Assembly (NCBI RefSeq): GCF_902859745.1
Contig: NZ_CADIJW010000011.1
Span: forward strand, 62,001 to 126,000
Reading direction: 5' to 3'
Length of the DNA stretch: 64,000 bases
Source of the DNA: Achromobacter dolens
GTDB taxonomy: Bacteria; Pseudomonadota; Gammaproteobacteria; Burkholderiales; Burkholderiaceae_B
The position numbers were made by a program, and so were the translations under genes. The notes under the pieces were generated by a model, which saw only the letters and a program-made list of their open reading frames with translations, was not told where the DNA came from and made no database searches. This document shows, one piece after another, positions 15,455 through 25,021 of this stretch (the first letter of the stretch is position 1; each line of letters begins with the position of its first letter).

Positions 15455-17913
15455 ATGTAGTTCGCGAGCTGGTTACCCTCCTGCGGTACGAGGTGGACGA
15501 TTCGGGCCTGCAGCGGTACCAGCAGGCCTACGCGGAGGTCCAGAACACCATTGCACGGGTCACAGAATCCGCCGTGCAACGCATGCGCGAGAGCTTGAGG
15601 CAGGCTGCTACCCTGCGGCCCGCAGCCGTACCCGCGCCGGCCATGAGCACGCCTACGTCCGTAGGTCTGCCGTCCGCACCTCGTGGCGCGGCCGCGGCTG
15701 TTGCCGGCGTTGGGGCTGCATCGGCCTTTCCGGTCAACGTAGCGGATGCACGAGCTCGGATTGGGCAGGCGCAGGCCGCCTACGGCACCCTCATGGCCAA
15801 GGCGCGCAGCGGCCTGCACACGGTTCGGGAAATCGGAATCGGCACCTGGGAGGGCATTCGCCTGGGCATCCAGGACGCCCGCCAGGCTCAGGACAGAATG
15901 ACCCGCGCGCAATGGCAGGGCGTGCGCGTACTCAAGGAGCAGGCCGGCGCCTTCTCGGGCCTGCGCAAGATCGTCGGCACGGTGTTCGGCGTGGCCGTGG
16001 TCCGGCGGATCTTCGGAGACATCGATGCGTGGGGCCAGATGGAGGCCCGCATGCGCCAAGCGACCGCTTCGGCGCAGGAGTACTCGGAGGTCGACCAACA
16101 ACTGGCCCGCGTGGCCCGCCTGACCTACAAATCGTACGAGTCCAGCGCCGAGCTGTTCGTCCGCACGCGCCGCACCATGGCCGACCTGGGCAAAAGCACC
16201 CAGGACACGGTGGACGTGACGGAAGGCCTGGCGCTGGGGATGGCGCTATCCAGCACCAAGGCGCAGGACCAGGAATCGGTCATCGCATCGCTGACCACCG
16301 CCATCATGCAGGGCAAGCTGGCGATGCACCAGTACAGCACGCTGATGCGGGCTGCGCCTCGCCTGCAGGTGGCGCTGGCAGACGGGCTGGGTCTGACCAC
16401 GGACAAGCTGCTCGAGCAGGTGAAGGCCGGCCGCCTCACCAGCGACAGGTTCCTGCCGGCGCTTCAGTCGCAACTGGTGAAGATGCGCATCGAGGCGCAG
16501 GGCATGCCGGTGACCATGGCGGACGCCATGACGGTATGGAACAACGCCTTTCAGCGGTTCTGGGGGCAGGCCTGGCTCGGGCGCCAGGCGGTGCTGGCTG
16601 TTACCCGCGCCATTGAATTCCTGGCCGATCACATTCAGACGGTGGTTGGGCTGCTGGCCCTGACCGGCGGCGCCTGGGGCTTGGTGAAGCTGCGGGCTTG
16701 GCTTCGCCTGGCCACGGTGCAATCGGGCGGGCTCATCCGTTCGCTGGTCTCCGCCACGCGCGCGGCGATCGGGCTGGATACGGCCATGGCGCTACGCCGC
16801 GGCCCCGCCGGCGCGCGCCGGATGCTCGCCCTCTGGAACCGTACGCTTGTGCCGATGCTCCGGATGGCTGCGTTGCTGTACACGATCTACCTGCTGATGG
16901 ACGACATTGGCGTTTGGTATCGGGGCGGCGACTCGATGCTGGGCGACCTGATCGGCCCGGTGGAGGAATGGAAGGACGAGATCCAGACGGTCAAGACTTT
17001 CCTCATACAGATCAAGGACATGCTCGGCGGAGCCGGCCAGGACCTCAAGCCCTGGCTCAAGGGGCTTGGCACGATTCTGATCATGGTCTACGGGCTGTGG
17101 AAGATCTTCCGAGGGCTGTTGTGGGTCCTGGGCGTTGTCCGCGATGTGTTCGTGTTCCTGGCGACGCGGGTGGTGCCGATGCTATGGCGTGCCTTTGTGA
17201 TGACGCCGTGGGGACGAATCGCGACGCTCGTCATCGGCGGCCTGTGGCTGATTTGGAAGTACTGGGATCAGATCAACAAGGCCCTGGGCGACGCCTGGAC
17301 CTGGCTGCGGAGCAAAGCCAAAGGGACCTTCTTCGAACCGGTCCTCGAGTACATCGACGCATTGTGGGCGTTCTGGGTGGAGCTGGTGAAGGGCGTCGTT
17401 GCCCTGTTTACCGGCGACTGGGACGGCGCGATCGCGCATTGGCGCAACGCCTTCAGCGGCTTGTGGAAGTTCTTCGAGGATATCGGCGGTCGCATGATCG
17501 CCAAGATCCAGGAGATCGGGGCCGCCATCACCAAGTGGATTACCGACAAGGTCGAGGCGGCCGCGAAGTGGCTGGAGCGGCTGCTGCCGGGGGACATGCT
17601 GACCGACGACCACACGGCTGCCATGGCTGCCCCGAAGGAGCTGCTGGGCCACAAGGCTGTCTGGCAGGCGTTCGCAAACGGCACGGGTGTTCCGCTCGTG
17701 TCGGCCGGTGCTGCCGTGCGCGCCGGCGCGCCTGGTGGGCGAGGCCCTATGACCGTAGAGATCCACAACGAAACCACGGTCAATGCGCCTGGCGCTGATC
17801 CGGGCGCGGTTGCCGGCGCGACCGCGCGCGGCCTGGCCAACACCCAGCGGCGCAGCATTGACCGCCTGGCAGAGTTTCTGGACTTTCATACGGGCGTAGA
17901 AGCCGCAAGGTAG
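15451..17913 (+). CDS. Tape measure protein
   Basis: 820 aa. The region about 190-370 (MEARMRQATASAQEYSEV..., TYKSYESSAELFVRTRRTM, KLAMHQYSTLMRAAPRLQVALADGLG) is the tape-measure N-terminal domain (TIGR02675 type). Several hydrophobic segments follow (about 395-415, 470-490, 545-600). Tape measures set tail length and exit first during DNA injection; an 820-residue protein implies a tail of roughly 120 nm by the usual 0.15 nm per residue. Overlaps the chaperone end by 4 nt. Confidence 0.88.
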   Translation: MNVVRELVTLLRYEVDDSGLQRYQQAYAEVQNTIARVTESAVQRMRESLRQAATLRPAAVPAPAMSTPTSVGLPSAPRGAAAAVAGVGAASAFPVNVADARARIGQAQAAYGTLMAKARSGLHTVREIGIGTWEGIRLGIQDARQAQDRMTRAQWQGVRVLKEQAGAFSGLRKIVGTVFGVAVVRRIFGDIDAWGQMEARMRQATASAQEYSEVDQQLARVARLTYKSYESSAELFVRTRRTMADLGKSTQDTVDVTEGLALGMALSSTKAQDQESVIASLTTAIMQGKLAMHQYSTLMRAAPRLQVALADGLGLTTDKLLEQVKAGRLTSDRFLPALQSQLVKMRIEAQGMPVTMADAMTVWNNAFQRFWGQAWLGRQAVLAVTRAIEFLADHIQTVVGLLALTGGAWGLVKLRAWLRLATVQSGGLIRSLVSATRAAIGLDTAMALRRGPAGARRMLALWNRTLVPMLRMAALLYTIYLLMDDIGVWYRGGDSMLGDLIGPVEEWKDEIQTVKTFLIQIKDMLGGAGQDLKPWLKGLGTILIMVYGLWKIFRGLLWVLGVVRDVFVFLATRVVPMLWRAFVMTPWGRIATLVIGGLWLIWKYWDQINKALGDAWTWLRSKAKGTFFEPVLEYIDALWAFWVELVKGVVALFTGDWDGAIAHWRNAFSGLWKFFEDIGGRMIAKIQEIGAAITKWITDKVEAAAKWLERLLPGDMLTDDHTAAMAAPKELLGHKAVWQAFANGTGVPLVSAGAAVRAGAPGGRGPMTVEIHNETTVNAPGADPGAVAGATARGLANTQRRSIDRLAEFLDFHTGVEAAR

Positions 17914-17926
17914 GGGTAGAGCCGCG

Positions 17927-18547
17927 ATGAGCTTCGTGTCGATGGTGTTCGGGTGGGGCGGGGGCAGCAGCATCGGCGTGCTGCACCTGGACGCCCTGAT
18001 CAGCGAGAGAACCTCGCTCAACAGCCGGGCGACCGAGTACCCGGTCGAGGACGGCCCGCCGGTGACCGACCACGTTGTGCAGGAATCGGAGCTGCTGACC
18101 CTGGAAGGCTGGGTGACGGCGGCGGAAGCCTCGTTGCTGGGCGGGATGAAGACGATCGCTTCGCGCATTGGCGGGCATGGCGGAGGCGGCCGCTCCAAGC
18201 TTATCGGGGCCAAAGAGGCGCTGCGCAAGATCCACGAAGACCGGCTGCCAGTGACCGTCGTGACCGGCTTGGATGTCTATGTCGGGTTCGTCATGGAGCG
18301 GTGCGATATCGACCGCAACAACGAGGACGGCGAGCGGTTCAGTATCAGCGCGGACTTCCGGAAGATCCGCAAGGTCGCGATGCGCCAGGCCGTGATTCCG
18401 CCAGAGAAGGTCAAGGGCGGCGTCAAAGGCAAGGCGGGCGCCACCAAGACCAACGCGGGCAAGGCGACCCCCAAGGAAGTGTCGGTGCTCAAGAGCGATA
18501 CCGGCCAGGTCATCGGGAAGATCAAACAGGTCATCTTCGGGAAATGA
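17927..18547 (+). CDS. Baseplate Dit-like tail protein
   Basis: 206 aa from ATG 17927 (GTAGGGGTAGAG region upstream). The first 140 residues (ISERTSLNSRATEYPVEDG, VTDHVVQESELLTLEGWV, DRLPVTVVTGLDVYVG) match the Dit-like domain of tail proteins located after tape measures. The C-terminus is Lys/Gly-rich. It likely forms the hub collar at the tube tip. Confidence 0.72.
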   Translation: MSFVSMVFGWGGGSSIGVLHLDALISERTSLNSRATEYPVEDGPPVTDHVVQESELLTLEGWVTAAEASLLGGMKTIASRIGGHGGGGRSKLIGAKEALRKIHEDRLPVTVVTGLDVYVGFVMERCDIDRNNEDGERFSISADFRKIRKVAMRQAVIPPEKVKGGVKGKAGATKTNAGKATPKEVSVLKSDTGQVIGKIKQVIFGK

Positions 18548-18551
18548 CGCA

Positions 18552-18884
18552 ATGCTGCAGATACCGATCCTGGACGCCAATGACAGCCTCACCGAGGTGG
18601 AGCTGGACGGCGCCACGTTCTTTCTGGGCCTGTCCTGGAACAGCGAGGCCGAACGGTGGACGCTGTCCATCGAGAACGCCTACAACGAAGTGATCGTCGC
18701 CGGCATCGCCGTTGTGCCCGATACGCCGTTGCTGGCGCGGTATCGGCACTTGGCGGTGCCGGCCGGCGAGCTGGTGGCGCTGGCGCCCGACCGGCGCGAT
18801 GTAATTGACCGGGAGGCCTTGCCCGCCGGCAAGGTGGCGCTGGTGTACGTCGAGGCGGCTGAGGTGGCTCATGGCTCGGTTTGA
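18552..18884 (+). CDS. Baseplate plug protein (Pam3 gp18-like)
   Basis: A 110-aa all-beta protein (LQIPILDANDSLTEVELDG, TFFLGLSWNSEAERWTLSIEN, LARYRHLAVPAGELVAL). This is the usual appearance of the baseplate plug family in small contractile phages. It sits between the Dit-like and hub genes and overlaps the hub start by 14 nt. Confidence 0.72.
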   Translation: MLQIPILDANDSLTEVELDGATFFLGLSWNSEAERWTLSIENAYNEVIVAGIAVVPDTPLLARYRHLAVPAGELVALAPDRRDVIDREALPAGKVALVYVEAAEVAHGSV

Positions 18885-19788
18885 TCGCGTGTACCGCCTG
18901 CTGGTGGGCAAGCCGAACCAGAAGGGGCTGGAGATCCGACAGCCCATGCGGGTGACCTTCGAAGTCAGCAAGGACGCCCAGGAAGAGCCCAACGACCACA
19001 AGATCAGGATCTACAACCTCGCCGCGGAAACTCGCCGGGCGCTGGAAGAACCTGGCTTGCGCTGCGTGCTGTACGCCGGCTATGCCGAAGAGGGCGGGCC
19101 GTTGTTGATGGCGTCGGGCAGCGTGGTTTACGCCTACACCTGGTACGAATTGCCGGATGTGGTGACCGAGCTTGCCGTGAAGGACGGCTACACCGAGGTG
19201 AGGGACACCGCCGTCTCGATTGGCCTGGGGGCGGGCGCACAGGCCAGCGCCATCATCCGGGATGTGGCGCGCCAGATGGGATTGCCCCTGGTGATGGCCG
19301 ACGACGTGCCTGACCGCCGATGGCAACAGGGGTTTTCGTTCTACGGAGCCGCCCGCACCGCGCTGCACAAGGTGACGCAGGGTACCGGCCTGGAATGGTC
19401 GATCCAGAACCAGCAATTGCAGGTTGTGGGCCGGCGCGGGACGACCCGTCGCAAGGCGGTGGTACTGGCGGCTGACACGGGACTGATCGGCTATCCGGAG
19501 CGCACGCGCGAAGCGGCAAGGGAAAAAGCCCGCGTGCGTGACAGCCAGACAAACGACGACGTGCGCCTGGTCAGCGCCCGCCAGCAGCTCGACGGCTGGC
19601 GCGTGACCTCGTTGTTGCTGCCTACGATCAATCCTGGCGACCTGGTCAAGCTGGAGAGCCGCACGGTGCAGGCATTCCAGCGGGTGGAGGCGGTGCGTCA
19701 CTACGGCGACAGTGCCGGTGGCGACTGGCAATCCGAGCTGCAGCTGGTCGATCCGCATCTGCCGCATCGTGAGAAGAGAAAGACATGA
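18871..19788 (+). CDS. Baseplate hub protein
   Basis: 305 aa starting at ATG 18871 (GAGGTGG upstream), which is preferred over the further upstream in-frame start because that extension overlaps the plug gene and reads as shadow. The segment MRVTFEVSKDAQEEPNDHKIRI... followed by LYAGYAEEGGPLLMASGSVV, and the later YDAL-like QGFSFYGAARTALHKVTQGTG are typical hub (gp27/gp44-like) strands. It connects the tube to the spike encoded next. Confidence 0.72.
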   Translation: MARFDRVYRLLVGKPNQKGLEIRQPMRVTFEVSKDAQEEPNDHKIRIYNLAAETRRALEEPGLRCVLYAGYAEEGGPLLMASGSVVYAYTWYELPDVVTELAVKDGYTEVRDTAVSIGLGAGAQASAIIRDVARQMGLPLVMADDVPDRRWQQGFSFYGAARTALHKVTQGTGLEWSIQNQQLQVVGRRGTTRRKAVVLAADTGLIGYPERTREAAREKARVRDSQTNDDVRLVSARQQLDGWRVTSLLLPTINPGDLVKLESRTVQAFQRVEAVRHYGDSAGGDWQSELQLVDPHLPHREKRKT

Positions 19789-20486
19789 AAAACCCGATTG
19801 CAGGGCTGCGGGCCCTGATCGACGCGGAGCTGGCAGACGTGTATACGACGCTGCCGGGGGAAGTCGTGTCTTATGACGGCGTCACGGTGACCGCGCGCCC
19901 GGCCCTGGCCAAGCGCCTGGCAAACGGCGAAGTCCTGACTCCGCCCCAGATCGTCCGGGTGCCGGTCAGGTGGTTCACGGGGGACGTGAACGGCGCGCTG
20001 GCGCTCATATCGGTCCCGCTCAAGCCGGGCGACCCAATCACGCTGTCGTTTTCGGCCCGCTCTATCGAAAACTGGCTGGCCGGCGAGGACGGGCCGCCCG
20101 ACGATCCCCGCCAGTTCGATCTGTCGGACGCGTTCGCCAGCCCCGTGGTGCGGCCGGGAATCGCCAGGGCCGATACCGAGAATCTGAGCATTCAGTACGG
20201 CCAGGCCTCGATGAAGCTGTCGCCAGCCGGCGCACTGAGCTTCGTGGTTGCGTCCTGGACAGTGCAGGCCGAGCAGACCACGTTCAACACACCCCTGACC
20301 GTAAACGGGCCGCTGCGGTACACGCAGGGCCTGTCCGGTGAAGGAGGCGAGGGCGGTGCATCGATGACCGTCCGCGGCGGTGTGGCGTTCGAGGGAGGCC
20401 GGCTTACCCATGACGGCAAGGACGTGGGCGCCACGCACGCGCACCCCAACGGCATGGGCGGAATGACGGAGGAACCTGTTGGATGA
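19785..20486 (+). CDS. Membrane-puncturing spike (Gp138 N-terminal domain)
   Basis: 233 aa, start overlapping the hub stop. Residues 15-110 form the Gp138_N OB-fold (PGEVVSYDGVTVTARPALAKR, PPQIVRVPVRWFTG, KPGDPITLSFSARSIENWL). Then come beta repeats and a C-terminal THDGKDVGATHAHPNG, whose His-rich tip is typical of metal-binding spike apices. It pierces the outer membrane at contraction. Confidence 0.85.
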   Translation: MKNPIAGLRALIDAELADVYTTLPGEVVSYDGVTVTARPALAKRLANGEVLTPPQIVRVPVRWFTGDVNGALALISVPLKPGDPITLSFSARSIENWLAGEDGPPDDPRQFDLSDAFASPVVRPGIARADTENLSIQYGQASMKLSPAGALSFVVASWTVQAEQTTFNTPLTVNGPLRYTQGLSGEGGEGGASMTVRGGVAFEGGRLTHDGKDVGATHAHPNGMGGMTEEPVG

Positions 20487-20851
20487 CGATCGATCTTGCA
20501 CTGTCCGACAACCACGACCTGGCGCTGGACCTTGTCGGCCGCGCTTCGTTGATCGACGGCGCCGCCAAGGTGGCGCAACAGATCAAGGTGACGCTGCTGG
20601 CCTTCCTGGGCGAGTGGTTCCTCGATACCAGCTTCGGCGTGCCGTACTTCGAGGAAGTCCTGGTGAAGTCCCCCAATCGAGCCGCGGTCGAGGCTGCGTT
20701 TCGCGCCCGGATCGGTGAGGTGCCTGGCGTGTCCCGCGTCCGGCGCCTGGGGCTGGAAATCGATCACGGCCAGCGGCTTCTGCGCGTCTCCTACGAGGCC
20801 GACACATCGGCGGGCCTGCTTGCCCAGGTAGTCGACCTGCATCGCCCCTGA
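20483..20851 (+). CDS. Baseplate wedge protein (gp25/GpW-like)
   Basis: 122 aa overlapping the spike stop by 4 nt. The core AAKVAQQIKVTLLAFLGEWFLD, then VPYFEEVLVKSP and VRRLGLEIDHGQRLLRVSYEA is the gp25-like wedge pattern. It nucleates the sheath on the baseplate. Confidence 0.82.
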   Translation: MTIDLALSDNHDLALDLVGRASLIDGAAKVAQQIKVTLLAFLGEWFLDTSFGVPYFEEVLVKSPNRAAVEAAFRARIGEVPGVSRVRRLGLEIDHGQRLLRVSYEADTSAGLLAQVVDLHRP

Positions 20852-20872
20852 ACCCATTTTCTTGAGTAGTCC

Positions 20873-22324
20873 ATGGCCTACGGTCTCACACCGGACGGGT
20901 TCGTCCGCATGCGCCTGCCTGAAATCCGGCAGGAAATCATCGAAGACCTGCGCGCCCGGTTGAGGGCGGCAGGCGTAAACGACGCCATCGAAACGCGGCC
21001 AGACAGTGTCATCGGTCTGCTGATCGACACCTTCGCCGAGCGAGCGGCGGCCCTCTGGGAGCAAATGGAGGGCGTTTACCTTTCGATGTACCCCGGCTCG
21101 GCCGTCGGCGTGTCGCTGGATCGGTCGGTTGCCTTCACCGGGGTGACGCGCCAACCTGACCAGCAGGCACGGGCTTATGTCGTCCTGTATGGAGCTGAGG
21201 GTACGGCTGTTCCCGCCGGCGCCTTGGTGCGCCACCGGGTCAGCCAGAACCTCTGGGCGCTTGCCGGGGATGCGCAGATCCGCAGAGCTGCCACCGCCGA
21301 CGTGTGGCTGCGGCCCGTGGTGACGCCTGCGTCGCTGTACGAGATCGTCGTTGACGGTCAGGCCTATTCCTACACTTCAGGCCCCAGCACCAACCTGCCG
21401 GCGATCCTGGCCGGCCTCGTGGCCGCACTGGCGTCCACGGGCCTGGCAGTTTCCAGCGACGGCGCGGCTATTCGCCTTCGAACCGATGGCCGGGTGGCGC
21501 GCGCTTTCACCTGGTCACCGACCTTGGACCTGGTGCGCCTGGGTTCGCCGGCGCTGGCCGTCTCGGCCGACCCGTCGGAAGAAGCGGCCGCGCCGGGCGA
21601 CTTGAACGGCATCGTGACGGCCGTGGATGGTTGGGATGCGGTGGAGAACCTGCAGGCCGGCGTTCCGGGGCGCTTGGCCGAGAATGACGCCGCGCTGCGG
21701 GCGCGGTATCCCACCGGCTTGTTCCGCCTGGGTGCGGCGACCCTGCCAAGCCTCGCGCCCAACATCCGTGATCAGGTGCCTGGCGTGCGGGCGCTACGTG
21801 TGTTCCAGAACACCAGCGATGACGTTGACTCGGCAGGCCGGCCGCCGCATTGCATCCATGTGGTCGTGGACGGCGGCCTGGACGACGAAGTCGCCCAGGC
21901 GATCTTCTGGACCAAAGGGGGCGGCATTGATACCCATGGGGCGACACGCGTCGTTGTGACCGACAAACAAGGCGCCCGGCATCCCATCCAGTTCGACCGG
22001 CCCCAACGGGTCTTTGTCTGGGTGTGGTGCGCGGTGACGCTGCTGCCTCCCTCTGAGCAGGCCTTCCCGCCGGATGGATTCGACGCGATCACAGCAAGTC
22101 TCGCCGCGGCGGGGGATGGTTTCTCGATTGGGGACGACGTGATCCGCCAGCGGCTCTTTGGCGCGATCTACCGCACGCCGGGCATCGCCACGGTGGATCT
22201 GCGGCTGGCCCATTCCACGGATCCCACGTTCGTCCCCCGCCAGGCCGACTACACCACATCCAACATCGACATCCTGGATTCCCAGGTGGCCGTGTTTGAC
22301 CAATCTCGCATCAAGGTGACCTGA
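20873..22324 (+). CDS. Baseplate J-like wedge protein
   Basis: 483 aa. The N-terminus (MAYGLTPDGFVRMRLPEIRQ) with DSVIGLLIDTFAERAAALWEQ and PGSAVGVSLDRSVAFTGVTR is diagnostic of baseplate J/gp6-like proteins; VPAGALVRHRVS and the ENDAALRARY segment follow. It forms the wedge ring that triggers contraction. Confidence 0.88.
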   Translation: MAYGLTPDGFVRMRLPEIRQEIIEDLRARLRAAGVNDAIETRPDSVIGLLIDTFAERAAALWEQMEGVYLSMYPGSAVGVSLDRSVAFTGVTRQPDQQARAYVVLYGAEGTAVPAGALVRHRVSQNLWALAGDAQIRRAATADVWLRPVVTPASLYEIVVDGQAYSYTSGPSTNLPAILAGLVAALASTGLAVSSDGAAIRLRTDGRVARAFTWSPTLDLVRLGSPALAVSADPSEEAAAPGDLNGIVTAVDGWDAVENLQAGVPGRLAENDAALRARYPTGLFRLGAATLPSLAPNIRDQVPGVRALRVFQNTSDDVDSAGRPPHCIHVVVDGGLDDEVAQAIFWTKGGGIDTHGATRVVVTDKQGARHPIQFDRPQRVFVWVWCAVTLLPPSEQAFPPDGFDAITASLAAAGDGFSIGDDVIRQRLFGAIYRTPGIATVDLRLAHSTDPTFVPRQADYTTSNIDILDSQVAVFDQSRIKVT

Positions 22325-22989
22325 TGGATCTGCAGCAAGACCATGCCGGCATCGCCTGGTCCCACTGGCTGGGTCAGTTCCAAGGCAAGCCGAGGCTTGA
22401 AGCCTTGGTCAAAGCGTTGTTGAAGCCGGCCGACGGCCTGCAGGGCGCCTTGCTCGCCATGTATGAGCAGCGCTGGCTGGATACGGCCGAGGGGCGGCAG
22501 CTCGACGGCATCGGCGAAATCGTCGGTCTGCAGCGCGCTATCGATGACGCGATCTATGTGCGGTTCTTCGGCTTTGCCGGGCAGCCAAATGTTGGCGGCT
22601 TTGGTGAAGTGCGACTGCGCCGAGCCAACGAGCGGTCGGTGGCTGGCTCGACCCGGCTGCTCGATGCCGAATACCGAAAGCTGCTGTATTGGAAGATCGC
22701 CCTGAACAACGGCCACGGCACGACGCCCGAAATCATGGCCTCGCTCAAACCGATTTTCGACGTCAACAACGTGGTGGTGCAGGACGCGGGCAACGCCAAG
22801 ATCCGCATTTGGGTCAGCCGGATTCCAGGCCCGAACGACCCGCTGATGGTCAATCCCTACAAATGGGTGCCGGCGGCCGCTGGCGTGGGCGTGCAAATTA
22901 TCTCCGGCTCAACGGAAAAGCCGTTTGGCTTTCGTGAGCAGGGTTTCTACGGTTTTGGCGCCGGCGTGCTGGCGCGGGAAATTCACTGA
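22324..22989 (+). CDS. Baseplate wedge/fibre-attachment protein (DUF2612)
   Basis: 221 aa with ATG overlapping the J stop. WLDTAEGRQLDGIGEIVGL and the YVRFFGFAGQPN segment, then YRKLLYWKIALNNGHGTTPE, are hallmarks of DUF2612, found between J and tail fibres. It probably links wedge to fibre. Confidence 0.85.
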   Translation: MDLQQDHAGIAWSHWLGQFQGKPRLEALVKALLKPADGLQGALLAMYEQRWLDTAEGRQLDGIGEIVGLQRAIDDAIYVRFFGFAGQPNVGGFGEVRLRRANERSVAGSTRLLDAEYRKLLYWKIALNNGHGTTPEIMASLKPIFDVNNVVVQDAGNAKIRIWVSRIPGPNDPLMVNPYKWVPAAAGVGVQIISGSTEKPFGFREQGFYGFGAGVLAREIH

Positions 22990-24320
22990 TGGCTGAAACC
23001 AACTTCTTCCAGCTCTTCAAGGCAACGTGGGCGCAGAACGGCACCACGGATCGGATCTCGGCCGCCCAGTACAGCGCGGGGTGGGCCTACATCGGGTCGT
23101 TGCCGCCGACGGTAGAGCAATTCAACGCTGTGCAGCAGTTCACGGATCAAAAGCTGACCTGGGTTTACCGGCATCTGGAGGCCGTGGCCACCTTGACCGG
23201 CCGGGAGCTCACGGCGGCGGGCAGCGATGCGATCTCGTATGCATTCCAGAACTTGAATGCCTCGAGGCTGACCGCTGGCACCGTGCCGGTTGAGCGTCTG
23301 CCGGAAAGGGCCCCATCTATGACGGTAGGCGCGGCCTCCAAATGGGAAACGCCGCGCAATATCTCCATCAGCGGCGGGGCGACGGCGCGAGCCAAATTGT
23401 TCGACGGATCTGCGGATGTGGCGCTGCAGGTGACAGGCCTGAGCATGAGCGCGGCCACGGGCGTGCTGCTGCCGGTGAATGGTGGCACAGGGCTGAATTG
23501 GATTCCACCCGGCAACTACCTGGTCGGCAATGGCACTGCGCCGATGACTTTCAAGACGCCAGGTCAGGTGTTCAGCGATCTCGGCATTGCCGAGGCCATC
23601 ATCGACATGGCTCGGAGGATCTTGTATAGCCCAGCGTTCACGGGTGCGCCTACCGCCCCGACGCCGGCGCTGACGGACAACAGCACCCGGCTCGCCACCA
23701 CGGCATTCGTATCCGGCAACTCCCTGCGCAAGTGCTCGGCCAACGCGCTGCCCGTCACTAACATTGGTCCTGTCTTCGTGACCGAGTTCGGTGAAATCTG
23801 GAGCTGGGTCAGCACGCTCAGCTACACCGGCTATAGGTCACCAAACTGCGGCCAGATCGCTTACTTCGCAACGGATCAAGTTCCGATGGGCTGGTTGAAG
23901 GCGAACGGCACTGAGGCATCCCGAACCGCCTTCGCCGGCATTTTCTCGGTCATTGGGACAAGGTTCGGCGTTGGTGATGGCGCTACGACATTTGGCTTGC
24001 CCGATCAGCGCGGCGAATTTATCCGTGGTTGGGATGACAGCCGAGGCGTCGATAGCGGCCGGGTTGTTGGTTCGGCGCAGGCGGCCACAGCAATTCGCCT
24101 GCTGATTGACAACTACGTAGGCTACGCCGCGGGCACGTTTGCTATTGGCATGCGGAACGTCGATGGGGTTCTGTTCGGCGAAGGAGGTGAAAACCGCACT
24201 GTCGGATCAGATTCGACTTTCTATGTCGCCAGCACCCTGGTTAGAGGCGGCGCGAATGACAACACTGCCTATTTCGTCAGGCCGCGCAACGTCGCGCTAA
24301 TGGCCTGCATCAAGATTTAA
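22989..24320 (+). CDS. Tail fibre with tail-collar domain
   Basis: 443 aa. After an N-terminal baseplate-attachment region come beta repeats (about 110-215) and a TGAPTAPTPALTDNSTRLATTAFV motif in part (about 218-240). A tail-collar domain follows (about 295-350, PMGWLKANGTEASR..., FGLPDQRGEFIRGWDD). It is the likely receptor-binding fibre. No C-type lectin variable region and no reverse transcriptase are seen, so it is not a diversity-generating target like Mtd of phage BPP-1. Confidence 0.85.
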   Translation: MAETNFFQLFKATWAQNGTTDRISAAQYSAGWAYIGSLPPTVEQFNAVQQFTDQKLTWVYRHLEAVATLTGRELTAAGSDAISYAFQNLNASRLTAGTVPVERLPERAPSMTVGAASKWETPRNISISGGATARAKLFDGSADVALQVTGLSMSAATGVLLPVNGGTGLNWIPPGNYLVGNGTAPMTFKTPGQVFSDLGIAEAIIDMARRILYSPAFTGAPTAPTPALTDNSTRLATTAFVSGNSLRKCSANALPVTNIGPVFVTEFGEIWSWVSTLSYTGYRSPNCGQIAYFATDQVPMGWLKANGTEASRTAFAGIFSVIGTRFGVGDGATTFGLPDQRGEFIRGWDDSRGVDSGRVVGSAQAATAIRLLIDNYVGYAAGTFAIGMRNVDGVLFGEGGENRTVGSDSTFYVASTLVRGGANDNTAYFVRPRNVALMACIKI

Positions 24321-24329
24321 GAGAAATCC

Positions 24330-24950
24330 ATGGACATCCAGAAAACCAAAATCGTCTCGCAGCTGGGGCCGGATGGCTACCTGGTCGGGCCGACCATTGC
24401 CGACGAGTCGCCGCTGGAGCCGGGCGTGTTCCTGATCCCCGGTGGCGCCATCGACCGCGTCCCGCCCGAAATGCAGCCCGGCATCGCGTACCGCCCTGAT
24501 GATGCCAGCGACGGCTGGATCGAGGAAGAGGATCATCGCATCGAAACGCTGTATCGCACCAGCGACGGCTCGGTGTATCCGTTCGGTGCGAAGCACGCCG
24601 ATGAAACCTACAACGGCATCGGCCCCATCCCCGCCTGGCTGACCGCCAAACCCCGGCCCGACGCCTGGAGCGTGTGGAAAGACGGAGCCTGGGTGCGTGA
24701 CGAAGCTGCGTGGCAGGCCGAAAAGATGGCCACCGAGCGTGCCTGGCGTGGATCGCAGTTGGATGCGACCGACGCTTTGGTCCAGCGCCATCGAGACGAG
24801 CTCGAGGACGGGTCCAGCACCACATTGATCGCTGGGCAGTACCAGGAGCTGCAGGCGTATCGCCGCACCCTGCGAGAGTGGCCGGAGACGGCAGGCTTCC
24901 CGTCGACCGACCTGCGCCCCGTGGCGCCGGCCTGGTTGTCCCTGCGCTAA
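24330..24950 (+). CDS. Tail fibre assembly protein
   Basis: 206 aa immediately after the fibre. Tandem small modules (TKIVSQLGPDGYLVGPTIADES, PFGAKHADETYNGIGPIPAWL, DAWSVWKDGAWVRDEAAWQAE) and a C-terminal helical EYxxLxxYRxxLREWPET region match fibre assembly chaperones. It helps fold or attach the fibre. A strong terminator follows. Confidence 0.78.
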   Translation: MDIQKTKIVSQLGPDGYLVGPTIADESPLEPGVFLIPGGAIDRVPPEMQPGIAYRPDDASDGWIEEEDHRIETLYRTSDGSVYPFGAKHADETYNGIGPIPAWLTAKPRPDAWSVWKDGAWVRDEAAWQAEKMATERAWRGSQLDATDALVQRHRDELEDGSSTTLIAGQYQELQAYRRTLREWPETAGFPSTDLRPVAPAWLSLR

Positions 24951-24977
24951 CCAGGCAGCCGCATCCACATCGCTCAT

Positions 24978-25002
24978 AGACCGCCTCGGCGGTCTTTTTT
25001 TC
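24978..25002 (+). terminator. Intrinsic terminator after structural operon
   Basis: AGACCGCC (24978-24985), two-base loop, GGCGGTCT (24988-24995) and seven T. It closes the structural genes before the lysis cassette. Confidence 0.8.
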
Positions 25003-25021
25003 GTCCATCCGGGAGGCAGCA

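Noticed and set aside
22989-24320. Tail fibre as a diversity-generating retroelement target, as in Bordetella phage BPP-1
   Set aside because: No reverse transcriptase gene, no template/variable repeat pair, and the fibre has a tail-collar rather than a lectin domain.
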